From CAZJTL01 sp964548905 (GTDB lineage Bacteria > Cyanobacteriota > Cyanobacteriia > Cyanobacteriales > Xenococcaceae): a stretch of DNA of 64,000 nt. The position numbers and the translations under genes are program-made. Location of the stretch: contig CAZJTL010000004.1 of NCBI GenBank assembly GCA_964548905.1, positions 1-64,000 of the forward strand, written 5' to 3'. Below, piece after piece: positions 1 through 9,228 of the stretch. Every line of letters begins with the position of its first letter. Position 1 is the stretch's first letter. A model generated the notes under the pieces. That model did no database searches. It was not told the origin of the DNA and was given only the letters and a program-made list of their open reading frames with translations.

Positions 1-698
1 TTTGGCTGAGAGGTTTTGACCCAATTACCTAATTGCTCAACTGGTTTTTCTCTTGCCTGAGCAACTCTTTGATTGGTTGCCACCAGCGTTCCTTCTCCAA
101 TATCTATTTGTCCTAACTCAAATAGTAGCTCGCGGATTTTTGGATATGGCACATGGGCGTAGTTACCCAACCAGCCAACTAATGCTTGTAGCCTCACAGA
201 CAAATCTTGTCCTGGGATCATTTCTGGACTCCAATCCGCCGCACAAAATGTGCTGCATTCTGAACAGTGATACTGATAGCGATGATATTCAACGATTTCA
301 ATTGGCTTGGCAACCAACTGCGCGATTTGCTTGACTTCGACATTCTCTGTATCAGGTTTCAAGTGCTTTCCTCCACAGTGCGGACATCTTTCTGGTCCTA
401 GGATGGCTATTCGGTCTACTCGCCCGAATCCTTGACGAGTTTTACCTTCATGTCCTGGCTGTCCACCTGGGGAGCGTTTTGGCTCTGTCTGGGAAGTATC
501 TTTTGTTAATTTCTTGTTCTCTGATTTTTTGATTATGTCTTGTGAGGGCGGTTTAGATGATGTTGTGCTGTCAAGGTTTAATCTTTCTTTGAGTCGTCCT
601 ATTTCAGCTTGAAGTGCCTTGATGATTTTGACCAATTCTTCAGTAGACAATTGGTACAACTCGTCATCACTTTGTTGAGGCAGCATTTGCTTGTTCAT
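1..698 (-). CDS. IS66-family transposase, N-terminal part, cut by the window edge
   Basis: An open frame runs from an ATG at 698 on the minus strand to base 1 without a stop, so the gene continues outside the window. The reading begins MNKQMLPQQSDDELYQLS. It has a helical segment (LQAEIGRLKERLN) followed by SSKPPSQD, the usual start of IS66 transposases, then a CPHCGG...YHCSEC zinc-binding motif typical of the zf-IS66 domain. The catalytic DDE region would lie beyond the edge. ATG codon 5 at 686 is an alternative start. The terminal inverted repeat was not identified. Transposase identity is well supported; whether the copy is intact cannot be told here. Confidence 0.85.
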   Translation of the reverse strand, partial: MNKQMLPQQSDDELYQLSTEELVKIIKALQAEIGRLKERLNLDSTTSSKPPSQDIIKKSENKKLTKDTSQTEPKRSPGGQPGHEGKTRQGFGRVDRIAILGPERCPHCGGKHLKPDTENVEVKQIAQLVAKPIEIVEYHRYQYHCSECSTFCAADWSPEMIPGQDLSVRLQALVGWLGNYAHVPYPKIRELLFELGQIDIGEGTLVATNQRVAQAREKPVEQLGNWVKTSQP

Positions 699-930
699 AT
701 AGGTGATACTCTCTTATCAATGTTCCCTATGTCAACTCCCTCTACCTGAATCCTTACAAATTTTTTAGCAATGCGAACAAAAATTAAGCTCGATCGCATT
801 GCCTTAAAATTCAGAATATCTTGAATTATTTCGGCTTTAGCCAATAGATTTACTCATCAATACTTAATCTAAACCGAGCTTTTACTCTACTTAAAGTAAC
901 TATAAGAAATAGTAAGTTGCTTGACTTTTG

Positions 931-1215
931 CTAACAAAACATTTGATTGGTAGTATTTTGAGGTTCTGGTAAGGGACAGCAATTGACATCATCGATACAG
1001 ACTTTGCCCCATTTCAATGCCCAACGAACCAACTCAACACGGTTTTCCGTTTTGGTTTTATTGAGAATATTGCTGATGTGATTATCAACAGTTCTTTTGC
1101 TGATCTCCAGAGTTTTCGCGATCTTGAGATTGCTCAAACCAACTACCACTAATTGTAAGATTTCTAGTTCTCGTTCAGAAAGAAGAGCCGAGTTGTTAAA
1201 CTTATCATCATTCAT
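931..1215 (-). CDS. pedR: Small stand-alone LuxR-type HTH regulator, PedR-like
   Basis: A 94-residue protein that is almost only a LuxR/GerE helix-turn-helix. Residues 12-70 contain LLSERELEILQLV, SNLKIAKTLEISKRTVDNHISNIL and a final helix. There is no receiver domain. The tail KVCIDDVNCCPLP carries Cys73, Cys79 and Cys80. In Synechocystis PedR, a small LuxR-type regulator responding to photosynthetic electron transport, Cys80 forms the redox-sensitive disulfide; the length and the Cys at position 80 match that family. DNA binding is clear from the sequence. The PedR assignment and redox control are inferred. Confidence 0.7.
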   Translation of the reverse strand: MNDDKFNNSALLSERELEILQLVVVGLSNLKIAKTLEISKRTVDNHISNILNKTKTENRVELVRWALKWGKVCIDDVNCCPLPEPQNTTNQMFC

Positions 1216-1292
1216 AGGTATTTATCTCCTGGTAAATTTACCTATTGCTTCATCTATTCTAGGGTCTAAAAACAGTAACTAGTTGCTAATAA

Positions 1293-2333
1293 TTAAACAA
1301 AATCTTGTCCACAATAAGTTTTCAAGATTTCAACACAATTAGCGATCGCTTGAAGATGGGCAATTTCGTAACCATGAGTATTTTCTGTCGGAAATCCCAA
1401 ACAGGCAGCACGAGCAATATGACCTAATTTCATGGCAATAGAGGCATCGCTACCAAAACCGCTAATAGCTGCAAATTGTAACTCAATTTGGGCTATTTTT
1501 GCTGCTTGTATCAACTGGCGATTTAAACCTTCATCGTAAATGCCATAGCCATCTTGAGATAAAAGAACGGGTTTTTCTCCCACGGCGATCGGATATTCGG
1601 AAGCAAGAGGGCAGATTTCTAGGGCAATTAAAGCATCTAAACTTTGATTTTGAGTAAAATATAACGCCCCGATCGCGCCTACTTCTTCTTTAGCAGAAGC
1701 GACTAAATAAACATCACTAACTGGTTGCTGTAATTGTTCTGCCAAACACAGCAAAATAGCCACAGAAGCTTTATTATCGAGAGTATAGCTGGCAATATAA
1801 TCTTTTAATCTAATTGGCTGCTTGCGATGCTTTCCGACTACCACGCGACTACCAGGACGTACTCCGAGGGATTCTAATTCTTGGGCATTGCACTTAGTTT
1901 CTACCCAAGCATTTTCCCATAGTAATGGCGCATTTTCCTGTTGGGCTTTTTGAGGCGATTCATGGGAGATATGACGGGAACCAAAACAGAGAATACCGCT
2001 AGTTGTACCCAGATCGCCAATAATATCAACTACGCCCTCACCATAAACCCAAGGAAAAGAACCGCCTAACCTGCGAACTTGCAGGCATCCCTTGTCGTCG
2101 ATCGATTTAACAATAGCACCAATTTCATCTTTGTGACCTGTAATCGCGATCGCTCTTTGGGGATTTTGTCCTGCAATCTTAGCAATAATATTACCCGCAC
2201 GATCTTGCCAAGTTTCTACTCCTAAACTACGGAAGCGATCGAGGAGGTAGCGATCGATTTCTTCTTCTACTCCAGAAGGAGAATGATGCATGACTAATTC
2301 TGCGATCGTTGTAAATAATTTTTCATAGTTCAT
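1293..2333 (-). CDS. M42-family metallopeptidase (aminopeptidase/CelM-like)
   Basis: A 346-residue cytosolic protein of the M42 glutamyl aminopeptidase/CelM family, dinuclear-metal peptidases with a PDZ-like insert. Metal and catalytic positions are visible: GHKDEIGAIV (His and Asp), TLDNKAS (Asp), SAKEEVGAIGA (Glu pair), ALEICPLASE (acidic ligand) and NTHGYEIAH near the end (His). The spacing fits the family, although several motifs differ from the commonest forms. It is a single gene. The upstream DNA at 2334-2375 is a GTTCATG/GTTTATG repeat. The substrate cannot be predicted; some members act as deblocking aminopeptidases. Confidence 0.82.
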   Translation of the reverse strand: MNYEKLFTTIAELVMHHSPSGVEEEIDRYLLDRFRSLGVETWQDRAGNIIAKIAGQNPQRAIAITGHKDEIGAIVKSIDDKGCLQVRRLGGSFPWVYGEGVVDIIGDLGTTSGILCFGSRHISHESPQKAQQENAPLLWENAWVETKCNAQELESLGVRPGSRVVVGKHRKQPIRLKDYIASYTLDNKASVAILLCLAEQLQQPVSDVYLVASAKEEVGAIGALYFTQNQSLDALIALEICPLASEYPIAVGEKPVLLSQDGYGIYDEGLNRQLIQAAKIAQIELQFAAISGFGSDASIAMKLGHIARAACLGFPTENTHGYEIAHLQAIANCVEILKTYCGQDFV

Positions 2334-2614
2334 AGTTTATGGTTCATAGTTCATGGTTCATGGGATATTGGGAGTTAAAAGCTAAAATTGACAATAAAAT
2401 AAAATGTCGATCGCTCTTAATTGAAGGAATACTGTCAATCTATAGCAATCTTAGATCGATTGTTAGAATTTAGTCTTACAGCTATGAACAATGAACAATT
2501 ATATTTAAGGAAATTTTAAGTTCACTCGATCGAGTTGTTAGCTATCATCGTTTAGGCATTCGCTAACATGTGGTGAGGAGTGACCACAAAACAGCGAGTA
2601 TAAAGGAAATAAAT

Positions 2615-4102
2615 ATGATTGCAACAGCACCATCTGCTAACCTTGCCTTGGAAGAAATCAGATCGGGATTTCCTAATATCTGTGGTTGGGAAGCAGAAAT
2701 TGCTTCAATAGTAAACCACAACGAACCAATTTTTTTACCCAAAACTAATCTTCGTCTAGAAAACATTGCTGCTGGGTTTGCTTGCGCCCTCCACATGCAC
2801 CAGCCTACCATTCCTGCTGGTGTTAACGGCGGACTGATCAGCAATTTGCAACACATGTTTGAAAACTCTGGTGATGGAGATAATCACAATGCAGAAGTTT
2901 TTGCTTGGTGTTACAGTCGCATGGGCGATTGGATTCCCGAACTAGTCAAAAATGGTTGCAGTCCTCGTATTATGCTGGATTACTCAGGTAATCTGCTGTG
3001 GGGATTGCGTCAAATGGGACGAGGTGACGTTCTCGATAATCTCAAGCCTCTTGCTTGCGATCCTCAATACCAGCCCTATGTAGAATGGTTGGGAACGATG
3101 TGGTCTCATGCTGTCGTTCCTTCAACTCCTATTCCCGATCTTAAACTGCATATCCAGGCATGGCAGCAAAATTTTGCTGCTATTTTTGGTGTCGATGCAC
3201 TGAAACGGGTTAAAGGTTTTTCGCCACCAGAAATGCACCTACCCAATCACCCCGACACTCTCTACGAATACATCAAAGCCTTAAAAGAATGCGGTTATCG
3301 CTGGCTGATGGTACAAGAACATTCTGTAGAATGTTTGGATGGATCGGGATTATGGCACGAACATAAATACCTGCCTAACCGTTTAATTGCCCGTAACTCC
3401 AAAGGAGAAACTATTAGTATTACTGCTTTGATTAAAACTCAAGGTTCGGATACTAAGTTAGTCGCCCAGATGCAACCCTATCACGAAGCTAAGGGAAGAG
3501 GGAAACAGCAACTTGGTAACTTGACTGTTCCTAGCTGTGTTACCCAAATTGCTGACGGTGAAAATGGCGGAGTGATGATGAATGAATTTGCCCGTGATTT
3601 TCAACCTGTTTGGCATGAAATTAAAGATAATGGCGGGGTTGTTGGTGTTAACGGTACAGAATATATTGAACTTCTGGAAGCAGCAGGAGTCAAACCAGAA
3701 GATTATCCTACCTGCCAAGCAGCGAGTCAACACAAAATTTGGCAGAAAGTCGATCCTACTAAAGCAACACCAGAAGCAGTAGAAAAAGCGATTCAGGAGT
3801 TAAAAGCTACAGATCATCAGTTCCACATGGATGGTGCTTCTTGGACGAATAATTTGAGTTGGGTTCAGGGTTATGAAAATGTTCTCGAACCAATGAATAA
3901 ACTCAGCGCTATGTTCCACGAGAAGTACGATCCTTTGGTTAAGAAAGACCCTTCAATTACCAAGAGTGCAGAGTACTTAGAAGCGCTATTGTATGTTCTT
4001 TTAGTGGAAACTAGCTGCTTCCGCTATTGGGGACAAGGAACTTGGACTGATTATGCCCGCGACTTATACCGACGAGGTGAAGCGGCTATTAAGAGGGGCT
4101 AG
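2615..4102 (+). CDS. Glycoside hydrolase family 57 protein
   Basis: A GH57-type protein of 495 residues from the ATG at 2615, which has AAAGGAAAT just upstream. An in-frame ATG at 2570 would add 15 residues unlike the family start. The first conserved GH57 region is visible as ALHMHQPTIPAG, with GFSPPEMHLPN and WLMVQEHSVE further on and a long alpha-helical C-terminal half. GH57 enzymes are alpha-amylases, branching enzymes or 4-alpha-glucanotransferases acting on alpha-glucans. No signal peptide is seen, so a cytosolic role in glycogen metabolism is likely. The exact reaction cannot be read from the sequence. Confidence 0.85.
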   Translation: MIATAPSANLALEEIRSGFPNICGWEAEIASIVNHNEPIFLPKTNLRLENIAAGFACALHMHQPTIPAGVNGGLISNLQHMFENSGDGDNHNAEVFAWCYSRMGDWIPELVKNGCSPRIMLDYSGNLLWGLRQMGRGDVLDNLKPLACDPQYQPYVEWLGTMWSHAVVPSTPIPDLKLHIQAWQQNFAAIFGVDALKRVKGFSPPEMHLPNHPDTLYEYIKALKECGYRWLMVQEHSVECLDGSGLWHEHKYLPNRLIARNSKGETISITALIKTQGSDTKLVAQMQPYHEAKGRGKQQLGNLTVPSCVTQIADGENGGVMMNEFARDFQPVWHEIKDNGGVVGVNGTEYIELLEAAGVKPEDYPTCQAASQHKIWQKVDPTKATPEAVEKAIQELKATDHQFHMDGASWTNNLSWVQGYENVLEPMNKLSAMFHEKYDPLVKKDPSITKSAEYLEALLYVLLVETSCFRYWGQGTWTDYARDLYRRGEAAIKRG

Positions 4103-4109
4103 GGATTAA

Positions 4110-4320
4110 ATAGGGTGTGGGGTGTAGGGTGTAGGGTGTAGGGGAAGTAATGAGTAATGAGTAATGAGTAATGAGTAATGAGTTTTTTACTTGCTACTTG
4201 CTACTCGCTACTTGCTACTTGCTACTTAACTCCTGCCTTCTGCCTTCTTTTCCCTAATCCCTAATCCCTAACCCCTAATCCCTAACCCCTAACCCCTAAC
4301 CCCTAATCCCTAACCCCTAA
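4110..4320. repeat. Cluster of 7-8 bp tandem repeat arrays
   Basis: Four arrays follow the GH57 gene: GGTGTAG repeats at about 4113-4144, five perfect GTAATGA units at 4147-4181, then a T-tract leading into CTTGCTA/CTACTTG repeats at about 4186-4227, and CCCTAAT/CCCTAAC units at about 4252-4320. These are short tandemly repeated repetitive sequences of the kind known in cyanobacteria. The last array runs into the 3' end of the minus-strand gene that ends at 4303. Confidence 0.9.
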
Positions 4321-5769
4321 TCTCAATTTCAAAATCTCTAGTAACTCTGAATCTTGATAGGGAATAGTTAAGTAGTCTGTGGCTCCTAATTCTAAGGCTC
4401 GTTGTTGATATTCTCTAGAGTTATGACTGGTGAGGGCGATCGCGGGAAGGAAGGCAAAGGTAGAATGGTTAGAGCAGTATTTGAGTAACTCAAAACCATT
4501 GACAATAGGCATTTCTAGGTCACAAATGATGGCTCGAATTTGCCAGTGTTGCTGTAGTTTAGCGATCGCTTCTTGACCATCTTTAGCTTGGATGACTGAA
4601 TATCCTTCTTTTTCGAGAGTGAAGCTTAAAATTTCTCGAACCATTCGAGAATCATCAACTACCAAAATTGTAGGCGAAGTATCTCGATCCTCTTCTGGAG
4701 GTATCGAACTGGGCTGACTTTGTTGGCGATAAAAGTTGACTAGAGCTTCTACGTCAACTACAGGAACTAATAATCTACCTTCTAGGGCTGTACACCCATA
4801 GAAATATTCGGGAGGGGCTAGAATTTTGTTAAAAGGCAGAAGGGATAATTGTGACTTGACAATAAAGCGATCGACTTCCAATTCGATCGCAATTTTTTCG
4901 CCGCCAAGGTTAATAATTGGTGTTTGCCAAGACCGATCTACCAAACCCAGAGATGCTTGCTCAGTTGAATTTTGACTCGATTCGGGAAGCAAGCAATTAT
5001 AATTCAATAATTCAGAAATTCGATATAATCTAATTCTTTGTTGCTGCCAAACTAGAAAACGTTGACCTTCAGCATAAATGATGCTGTCTGATTCTGGAGT
5101 CACAATTGCTTCAATACTTGTTGAAGGTAGCACAAAAAGATTAAATCCAGATAACCAGAGAAAGGATTTAGCAGTGACTAGTTTTTCTTCTGAGGTTAAG
5201 GATTTATTTTCTTCCTCTCGATCGCTTTTTGCCTCTGTTTCTGCAAATAAGAGCGGCGATTGTGTGTCTTCTGGTATTGTTTCTGGATTGGTTTGGCTAC
5301 TGTCTGCAAGATCTTGGCTAACCAGTTCTTGCTCATTCTGTGCAGCCAAATAATTTTCTAGCTCTAGCAAGTCGTCTTCTAAAAGAGATGTTTTGGTAGA
5401 TTCGGCTTCGGTTAAGACAATGCTCGTTTCTGAGTGGTAGGTGGGAAGGTAGGGAAGTAGTGATGTCCAGATCTGTTCGTAAATTTGGTGTAAATTATCC
5501 AAGCGATCGGCATTAATTAAAGTTGGTTCTTGCTCTAAAGAAGACAAAGCTATGGCGAAGCGTTCAACAGCAGTTTGCAAATCGAGCAGATTAACCTCAA
5601 CAGCTCCGCCAATAACAATATGAGTAACTTCTAACAGACGATGAATCAAAGAAGCTGTCGGATTATCGGCAAGTTTTGGCAAATCCTCTTGAACTTGTTG
5701 CAATAATTCTAGTGCTTCTTCAACAAACAATTGGTGTGCTTGTTCTTTTAGTTCTGCATCGAGAACCAT
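4303..5769 (-). CDS. CheA-like HPt-CheW-REC protein without a kinase domain
   Basis: A 488-residue chemotaxis-type protein. Residues 1-110 are helical and HPt-like, with His50 in THIVIGGAVEVNLLDL at the position of the phosphorylatable histidine. Residues about 110-200 are an acidic linker. Residues 205-350 look like a CheW domain (LWLSGFNLFVLPSTSIEAIV), and 368-488 are a receiver domain starting TILVVDDSRMVREIL with phospho-acceptor Asp417 in ICDLEMP. The invariant receiver lysine is Ile469 (LTIPYQ). CheA dimerisation and ATPase domains are absent. The start is 2 bp past the stop of the upstream chemoreceptor gene, so the two are probably co-translated and work together. The last residues are encoded by a tandem repeat array. 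Confidence 0.8.
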   Translation of the reverse strand: MVLDAELKEQAHQLFVEEALELLQQVQEDLPKLADNPTASLIHRLLEVTHIVIGGAVEVNLLDLQTAVERFAIALSSLEQEPTLINADRLDNLHQIYEQIWTSLLPYLPTYHSETSIVLTEAESTKTSLLEDDLLELENYLAAQNEQELVSQDLADSSQTNPETIPEDTQSPLLFAETEAKSDREEENKSLTSEEKLVTAKSFLWLSGFNLFVLPSTSIEAIVTPESDSIIYAEGQRFLVWQQQRIRLYRISELLNYNCLLPESSQNSTEQASLGLVDRSWQTPIINLGGEKIAIELEVDRFIVKSQLSLLPFNKILAPPEYFYGCTALEGRLLVPVVDVEALVNFYRQQSQPSSIPPEEDRDTSPTILVVDDSRMVREILSFTLEKEGYSVIQAKDGQEAIAKLQQHWQIRAIICDLEMPIVNGFELLKYCSNHSTFAFLPAIALTSHNSREYQQRALELGATDYLTIPYQDSELLEILKLRLGVRD

Positions 5770-5771
5770 CC

Positions 5772-8700
5772 CTATTGCTCACCTTTTTGTAATTCTCGAA
5801 CAATTGTGGTTATCTTTTGCCAAGACTCAACTATTTTGGCAGATTGTGCGGCAGTTTGTTGAGACAGTTCTTTGGCATTTAATAAGGAGCGATCTACAGT
5901 AACAGTTGTTTGCGATTGCTCCTTAGCTGCTTCGAGCAAAGTTCCTAGAGCAGCATTAAATTGAGTACTGATTTGGTTGAGATAATCTAACTTTTGTTGA
6001 GTAACTTCGATAATTTGTGGATCTAGTTCGAGCGAATCTGTCTCTGTTGACATTGCTCCAGCAACCGAGTGAGCATTAGATACCACCGAAGCAACGATCG
6101 GATCTAGTTTAGTCATGTCTTGTTCCATTTGTTTGGAGATAGCGCGCACTTGCTCGGCGATCGCCGCAAATGGTTGACCGACTTCTCCACAGCGAGCTGC
6201 TTCTAGCAGGGCATTCATGGCTTGCAATTTCAATTGAGCGATCGAGTTGGCAATTGGCGCGATCGCAGCCACTAAGCTCTCGCTAAACTGTTCTAGTTGC
6301 TCAATTTTCTGACTGGACTCTGCAATTGTTGTGTGCATTGCTGCTGCACGCTCGACAATTTGTTCGATCGCCTCTATACTACTCTGCCAGATTTCGCCTA
6401 GCTCATGTTGTTGTAATTGTAGCTGTTTGCTTGTATTTTCTAGCATTTGAGTGTTTTCGGTTATTGCACAGAAGCGATCGCGAGTCAGATCTACTGATGT
6501 TGATTGTTCACAGGTGCGACGAGCTAGAGTTTCCACTTCAGTTTGACTGCTAGCAACTAGCTGAGACAATTGCTGTAGTTGCTCACCAGAAATAGCTTGG
6601 TTAGATTCATAGGTTTGCTCTAGTTGAGACAAGGCTCTAGCATGGTCGAGAGCAAATCCTACTTGCAGGGCAATTTGGGCAAACAAGTCTATTTCCTCTG
6701 GTTGCCAATGGTGCGGTTCGGAGCAGTTATGGGCAATTAACAGCCCAAATAATTGGTCATTTTTGAGAATGGGGGCAACCAGATTAGCTTTAACGGCAAA
6801 AGGTTCGAGCTGTCGGAGATGACATTCAGTTAAATCCGCTTCATAAATGTTATCAGTAGCTTGTACTCGTCCGCCTTGGTACTGCTCGATATAACTTTCA
6901 GCAAAACAAGGGTCATGAATCTTTGCCCAGAGCGCTTTAGGATAGCCAGGAAGTACCGACTCTGCAATTACTGTACCGTACCAATCGCGATCGAAGCTAT
7001 AGACGATAACTCGATCGGTTTTCATCACTTTGCGTACTTCTGACACCGTAGTTTTGAGTACGTTTTCTTCATTTAAGGAAGCGCGAATGCTTTGGGTGAT
7101 GTATCTGAGCAGTTGAGTTTTCTCTCTTTCTGCTTCCACTTTGGCAAGCAGGCGAGCGCGATCGAAGAAAAAACCAACTTGCGTGGCGATTTGCGTCATC
7201 AGGTCTATTTCTGATTTTTGCCAAGGATGGAATTTGGCGCAATGATGGGCAATGAGCAAGCCAAACAATTGACCGTCTTTGAGGATCGGTGCTACCAGGT
7301 TAGATTTAATCTGCAAACGCTCCATCAATTGCAGATGATCGGGGTGAAAACCAGCTTCCAGTACATTCTGAGTAGGGACGACTCGACCGTTGATATAAGC
7401 TTGACGCAAATGTTCGGGAATGCAAGCATCTTCAATTTTATGTTCCTGAGCGCGTTGCCAACCTGGTAAAACTGCTTCAGCAGCAATATAACCACTCCTA
7501 TCTGAATTGAAACTGTAAACTACAACCCGATCGGCTCTCATTTCTTTGCGGACTTCTTCAACAGTTTTTCTGAGAATATCTTCTTCAGTGAGGGACTCAC
7601 TAATGCGACGAGAGATGTAAACAATCGTCTCGTTTTGCATTTTTTCAGCTTCTACTTTCTCAATCAATTGAGCATGTTCGAGGGCAAATCCTACTTGAGT
7701 AGCAATTTGTTCGAGTAAATCTCGTTCGGACTGCTGCCAGCGACGCGGGTTGTTGCATTGATGGGCAATTAGCAAACCAAACAGTTCCTCTTCTCTAAAG
7801 ATCGGCACTATTAAACTAGCTTTAACTCCTAATTGGCGCAGTTGCACCAGACAAGATTCTGGCAAGTTGGTAGAGTCAAGATTTTCGATCGCCTGAACTC
7901 GATCGCTTGACTCTTGCTCAAAATAGCTTTCTGCCAAAAAGACTGGATCTGATTTTAGATTCGTGACTTTAGGAAAACCAGAAGCTACCGATTCTACTAC
8001 TACAGGTTGTTCTGATGGCTCGGTACCATAAACAATGACGCGATCGACTTTGATTTCTTTGCGGATTTCTTCAACTGTGGTTCTGAGAATATCTTCTTGG
8101 TGAAAAGATTTGCGAATACTCCGAGTTAACTGAATAAAAGTTTGAACCTGTTCGGTTTTTGTTTCTAATTGTTCGCTAAGATTAGCTTGTTGGAGGGCAA
8201 AACCTACTTGTGTGGCTATTTGGGAAAATAAATCGATCTCCACTTGCTGCCAATCACGAGGACTCGAACATTGATGGGCGATCAACAAGCCAAAAAGTTC
8301 GGATTTAGAAAAAATTGGTGCAACTAAAGTGGCTTTAACAGCAAATCTGGCTAATAATCCTAGATAGCGATCGCTTAATTCAGATTGATAGACATTATTG
8401 ATGGCACGACTACGACCTAGCCGATAAAGCTCTAAATCTTCTTTCTGGAGAGCAGAATCGTCAATTTGCGCCCAGAGGGTTTTGGGCAAACCCAAGGCTA
8501 CCGATTCCTCCACAAATGTTCCCTGCCAATCATTGTCAAAGCGAAAAACGGTGACTCGATCGGCTCGTAAAGACTGACGCACCTGTTCTACCGTAGTTCT
8601 TAACACATCTTCTTCTGAATGTGCTTCTCGCAAGCGATGGCTGATGTCGAGCAGAAGTTGAGCAGCTTCGGTGTCTGCTTCTTGCTTCCATAAGAGTTCT

Positions 8701-9206
8701 GGTAGTTGTTTGTCGAGTAATTGTAAGTTGGTTTGCAAAGCTTTGAGTTCGTCTTCTCCAGCCACGCGATCGCGGACTCTCATTTCTTCTTGACGTAGGC
8801 GATTAACCATTCTAGTTGAGATGACAGCAGCACTCAGAAGTGGACGAATGGCTCGATTGGTAAGATAAACAGCGATCGCGCCAGTTACCCCGACTGCAAT
8901 TCCTGACCACAGCAAGATAGTTAACCATTGTTGTTGCAGTGCCGTTTCAAATTTAGAAACTTCCCAACTCAGTTGCGCCGCAGCAATTTGTTCCCTTACT
9001 TGCCAATTGCTGACGATCGCCACCATCGCAATTACTAATAGAGGAATGACACCGAGTGCAGTAGCTATACTGGCAAGCTTGAATTGTAAACTCTTTCTGG
9101 TTTGATGAGACTCTCGCTCGATTTTTCTGAGCATGGTTGGTGAGGAACGAAAAGGTTCAATTTCCTTCGACCTATTGTCATCAAGTTTTTCTTGGGGTTC
9201 GATCAT
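5772..9206 (-). CDS. Four-GAF methyl-accepting chemoreceptor with a DXCF cyanobacteriochrome GAF (PixJ/TaxD1-like)
   Basis: An 1144-residue membrane chemoreceptor. Two transmembrane segments lie near residues 45-65 and 95-118, then a HAMP-like linker, four GAF domains (about 180-345, 350-520, 530-700 and 705-865) and a C-terminal MCP signalling domain whose hairpin tip reads ALLEAARCGEVGQPFAAIAEQV. GAF4 has DPCF (Cys767) and TECH (Cys795, His796). These are the DXCF and canonical bilin cysteines of blue/green cyanobacteriochromes, 28 residues apart as in TePixJ (Cys494/Cys522). GAF1-3 lack the canonical Cys. PixJ-type proteins steer type IV pilus phototaxis. It is the middle gene of an operon with the kinase upstream and the CheW-REC protein downstream. 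Confidence 0.88.
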   Translation of the reverse strand: MIEPQEKLDDNRSKEIEPFRSSPTMLRKIERESHQTRKSLQFKLASIATALGVIPLLVIAMVAIVSNWQVREQIAAAQLSWEVSKFETALQQQWLTILLWSGIAVGVTGAIAVYLTNRAIRPLLSAAVISTRMVNRLRQEEMRVRDRVAGEDELKALQTNLQLLDKQLPELLWKQEADTEAAQLLLDISHRLREAHSEEDVLRTTVEQVRQSLRADRVTVFRFDNDWQGTFVEESVALGLPKTLWAQIDDSALQKEDLELYRLGRSRAINNVYQSELSDRYLGLLARFAVKATLVAPIFSKSELFGLLIAHQCSSPRDWQQVEIDLFSQIATQVGFALQQANLSEQLETKTEQVQTFIQLTRSIRKSFHQEDILRTTVEEIRKEIKVDRVIVYGTEPSEQPVVVESVASGFPKVTNLKSDPVFLAESYFEQESSDRVQAIENLDSTNLPESCLVQLRQLGVKASLIVPIFREEELFGLLIAHQCNNPRRWQQSERDLLEQIATQVGFALEHAQLIEKVEAEKMQNETIVYISRRISESLTEEDILRKTVEEVRKEMRADRVVVYSFNSDRSGYIAAEAVLPGWQRAQEHKIEDACIPEHLRQAYINGRVVPTQNVLEAGFHPDHLQLMERLQIKSNLVAPILKDGQLFGLLIAHHCAKFHPWQKSEIDLMTQIATQVGFFFDRARLLAKVEAEREKTQLLRYITQSIRASLNEENVLKTTVSEVRKVMKTDRVIVYSFDRDWYGTVIAESVLPGYPKALWAKIHDPCFAESYIEQYQGGRVQATDNIYEADLTECHLRQLEPFAVKANLVAPILKNDQLFGLLIAHNCSEPHHWQPEEIDLFAQIALQVGFALDHARALSQLEQTYESNQAISGEQLQQLSQLVASSQTEVETLARRTCEQSTSVDLTRDRFCAITENTQMLENTSKQLQLQQHELGEIWQSSIEAIEQIVERAAAMHTTIAESSQKIEQLEQFSESLVAAIAPIANSIAQLKLQAMNALLEAARCGEVGQPFAAIAEQVRAISKQMEQDMTKLDPIVASVVSNAHSVAGAMSTETDSLELDPQIIEVTQQKLDYLNQISTQFNAALGTLLEAAKEQSQTTVTVDRSLLNAKELSQQTAAQSAKIVESWQKITTIVRELQKGEQ

Positions 9207-9228
9207 TTAATTTAAATCTCAAAAATTG

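Noticed and set aside
53..334. Plus-strand 93-codon frame at the left edge
   Set aside because: It lies antisense to the IS66 transposase frame, which has a zinc finger and family motifs; the plus-strand reading has none.
2563..2856. Minus-strand 97-codon frame
   Set aside because: Fully inside the GH57 gene on the opposite strand, with no recognisable features.
4186..4227. Heptamer arrays as possible CRISPR arrays
   Set aside because: Units are 7 bp with no spacers, and no cas genes occur anywhere in the window.
7092..8100. GAF2 and GAF3 as further cyanobacteriochrome domains
   Set aside because: GAF2 has DPVF and a Cys shifted one position from the canonical site; GAF3 has Asp in place of the canonical Cys. 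Chromophore binding is not supported.
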